Origin: Streptomyces sp. NRRL S-31
GTDB taxonomy: Bacteria; Actinomycetota; Actinomycetes; Streptomycetales; Streptomycetaceae
NCBI RefSeq assembly: GCF_000718775.1
Contig: NZ_JOCB01000011.1
Span: 1-64,000, forward strand
Direction of reading: 5' to 3'
DNA: 64,000 nt
The DNA is not shown here. Numbering within the stretch: the stretch's first letter is position 1. Below are more notes on the stretch, generated by a model that ran no database searches, was not told the origin of the DNA, and saw only the letters and a program-made list of their open reading frames with translations.

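Noticed and set aside
11078..64000. Giant gene considered as a polyketide or non-ribosomal peptide synthase
   Set aside because: None of the ketosynthase, acyltransferase, adenylation, condensation or carrier-protein motifs appear; the domains found are toxin-, SecA- and peptidase-like.

Overview
The window is very GC-rich, with coding statistics and gene content typical of Streptomyces or a close relative. All supported genes lie on the + strand. No RNA genes, insertion sequences, integrases or CRISPR arrays were seen. No gene-free gap exceeds about 205 bases (gaps: 4330-4481, 4821-4913, 5843-5985, 9251-9386, 9987-10191, 10612-10712).

Left part (1-11081): a type VII secretion (T7SS/ESX)-associated operon. 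It encodes a protein with an ADP-ribosyltransferase-like pattern (left edge), a pectate-lyase-like beta-helix fused to an EccA/CbbX-type AAA tandem, two small WXG100-type proteins, an alpha-helical Gly/Thr-tailed protein, a large WXG-headed Gly-rich (PGRS-like) protein broken by frameshifts, an SseB-like T7SS-associated protein, a YbaB/EbfC-like protein and a third WXG100-type protein. The membrane core (EccB, C, D, E) and mycosin are not in the window.

Right part (11078-64000): one reading frame stays open from a GTG start, overlapping the stop of the third WXG100 gene, to the right edge. That is at least 17,641 codons, roughly 1.9 MDa, with no stop inside the window. Its head is a CpnT-like WXG100 helical region. 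After this come: a Pro/Gly/Ala linker with recent tandem duplications; a SecA-like motor domain; a long helical region; modules resembling helicase-associated domains, interrupted by a TcdA/TcdB-type glycosyltransferase domain; two copies of a large alpha-helical repeat region (offset about 10.72 kb), each followed by a conserved Gly-Ser-Gly domain, with extended beta-rich regions downstream; one and then three further His/Cys (clan CD-like) domains; and an unfinished beta-rich C-terminal region. I find only four cysteines in the whole visible protein, one in each of these His/Cys domains.

How it fits together (inference): the small WXG proteins, AAA protein and accessory proteins are secretion partners or chaperones, and the giant protein is the effector: a T7SS-linked polymorphic toxin with its own SecA-like unfoldase, a large-clostridial-toxin-type glycosyltransferase and caspase-fold domains that could process it.
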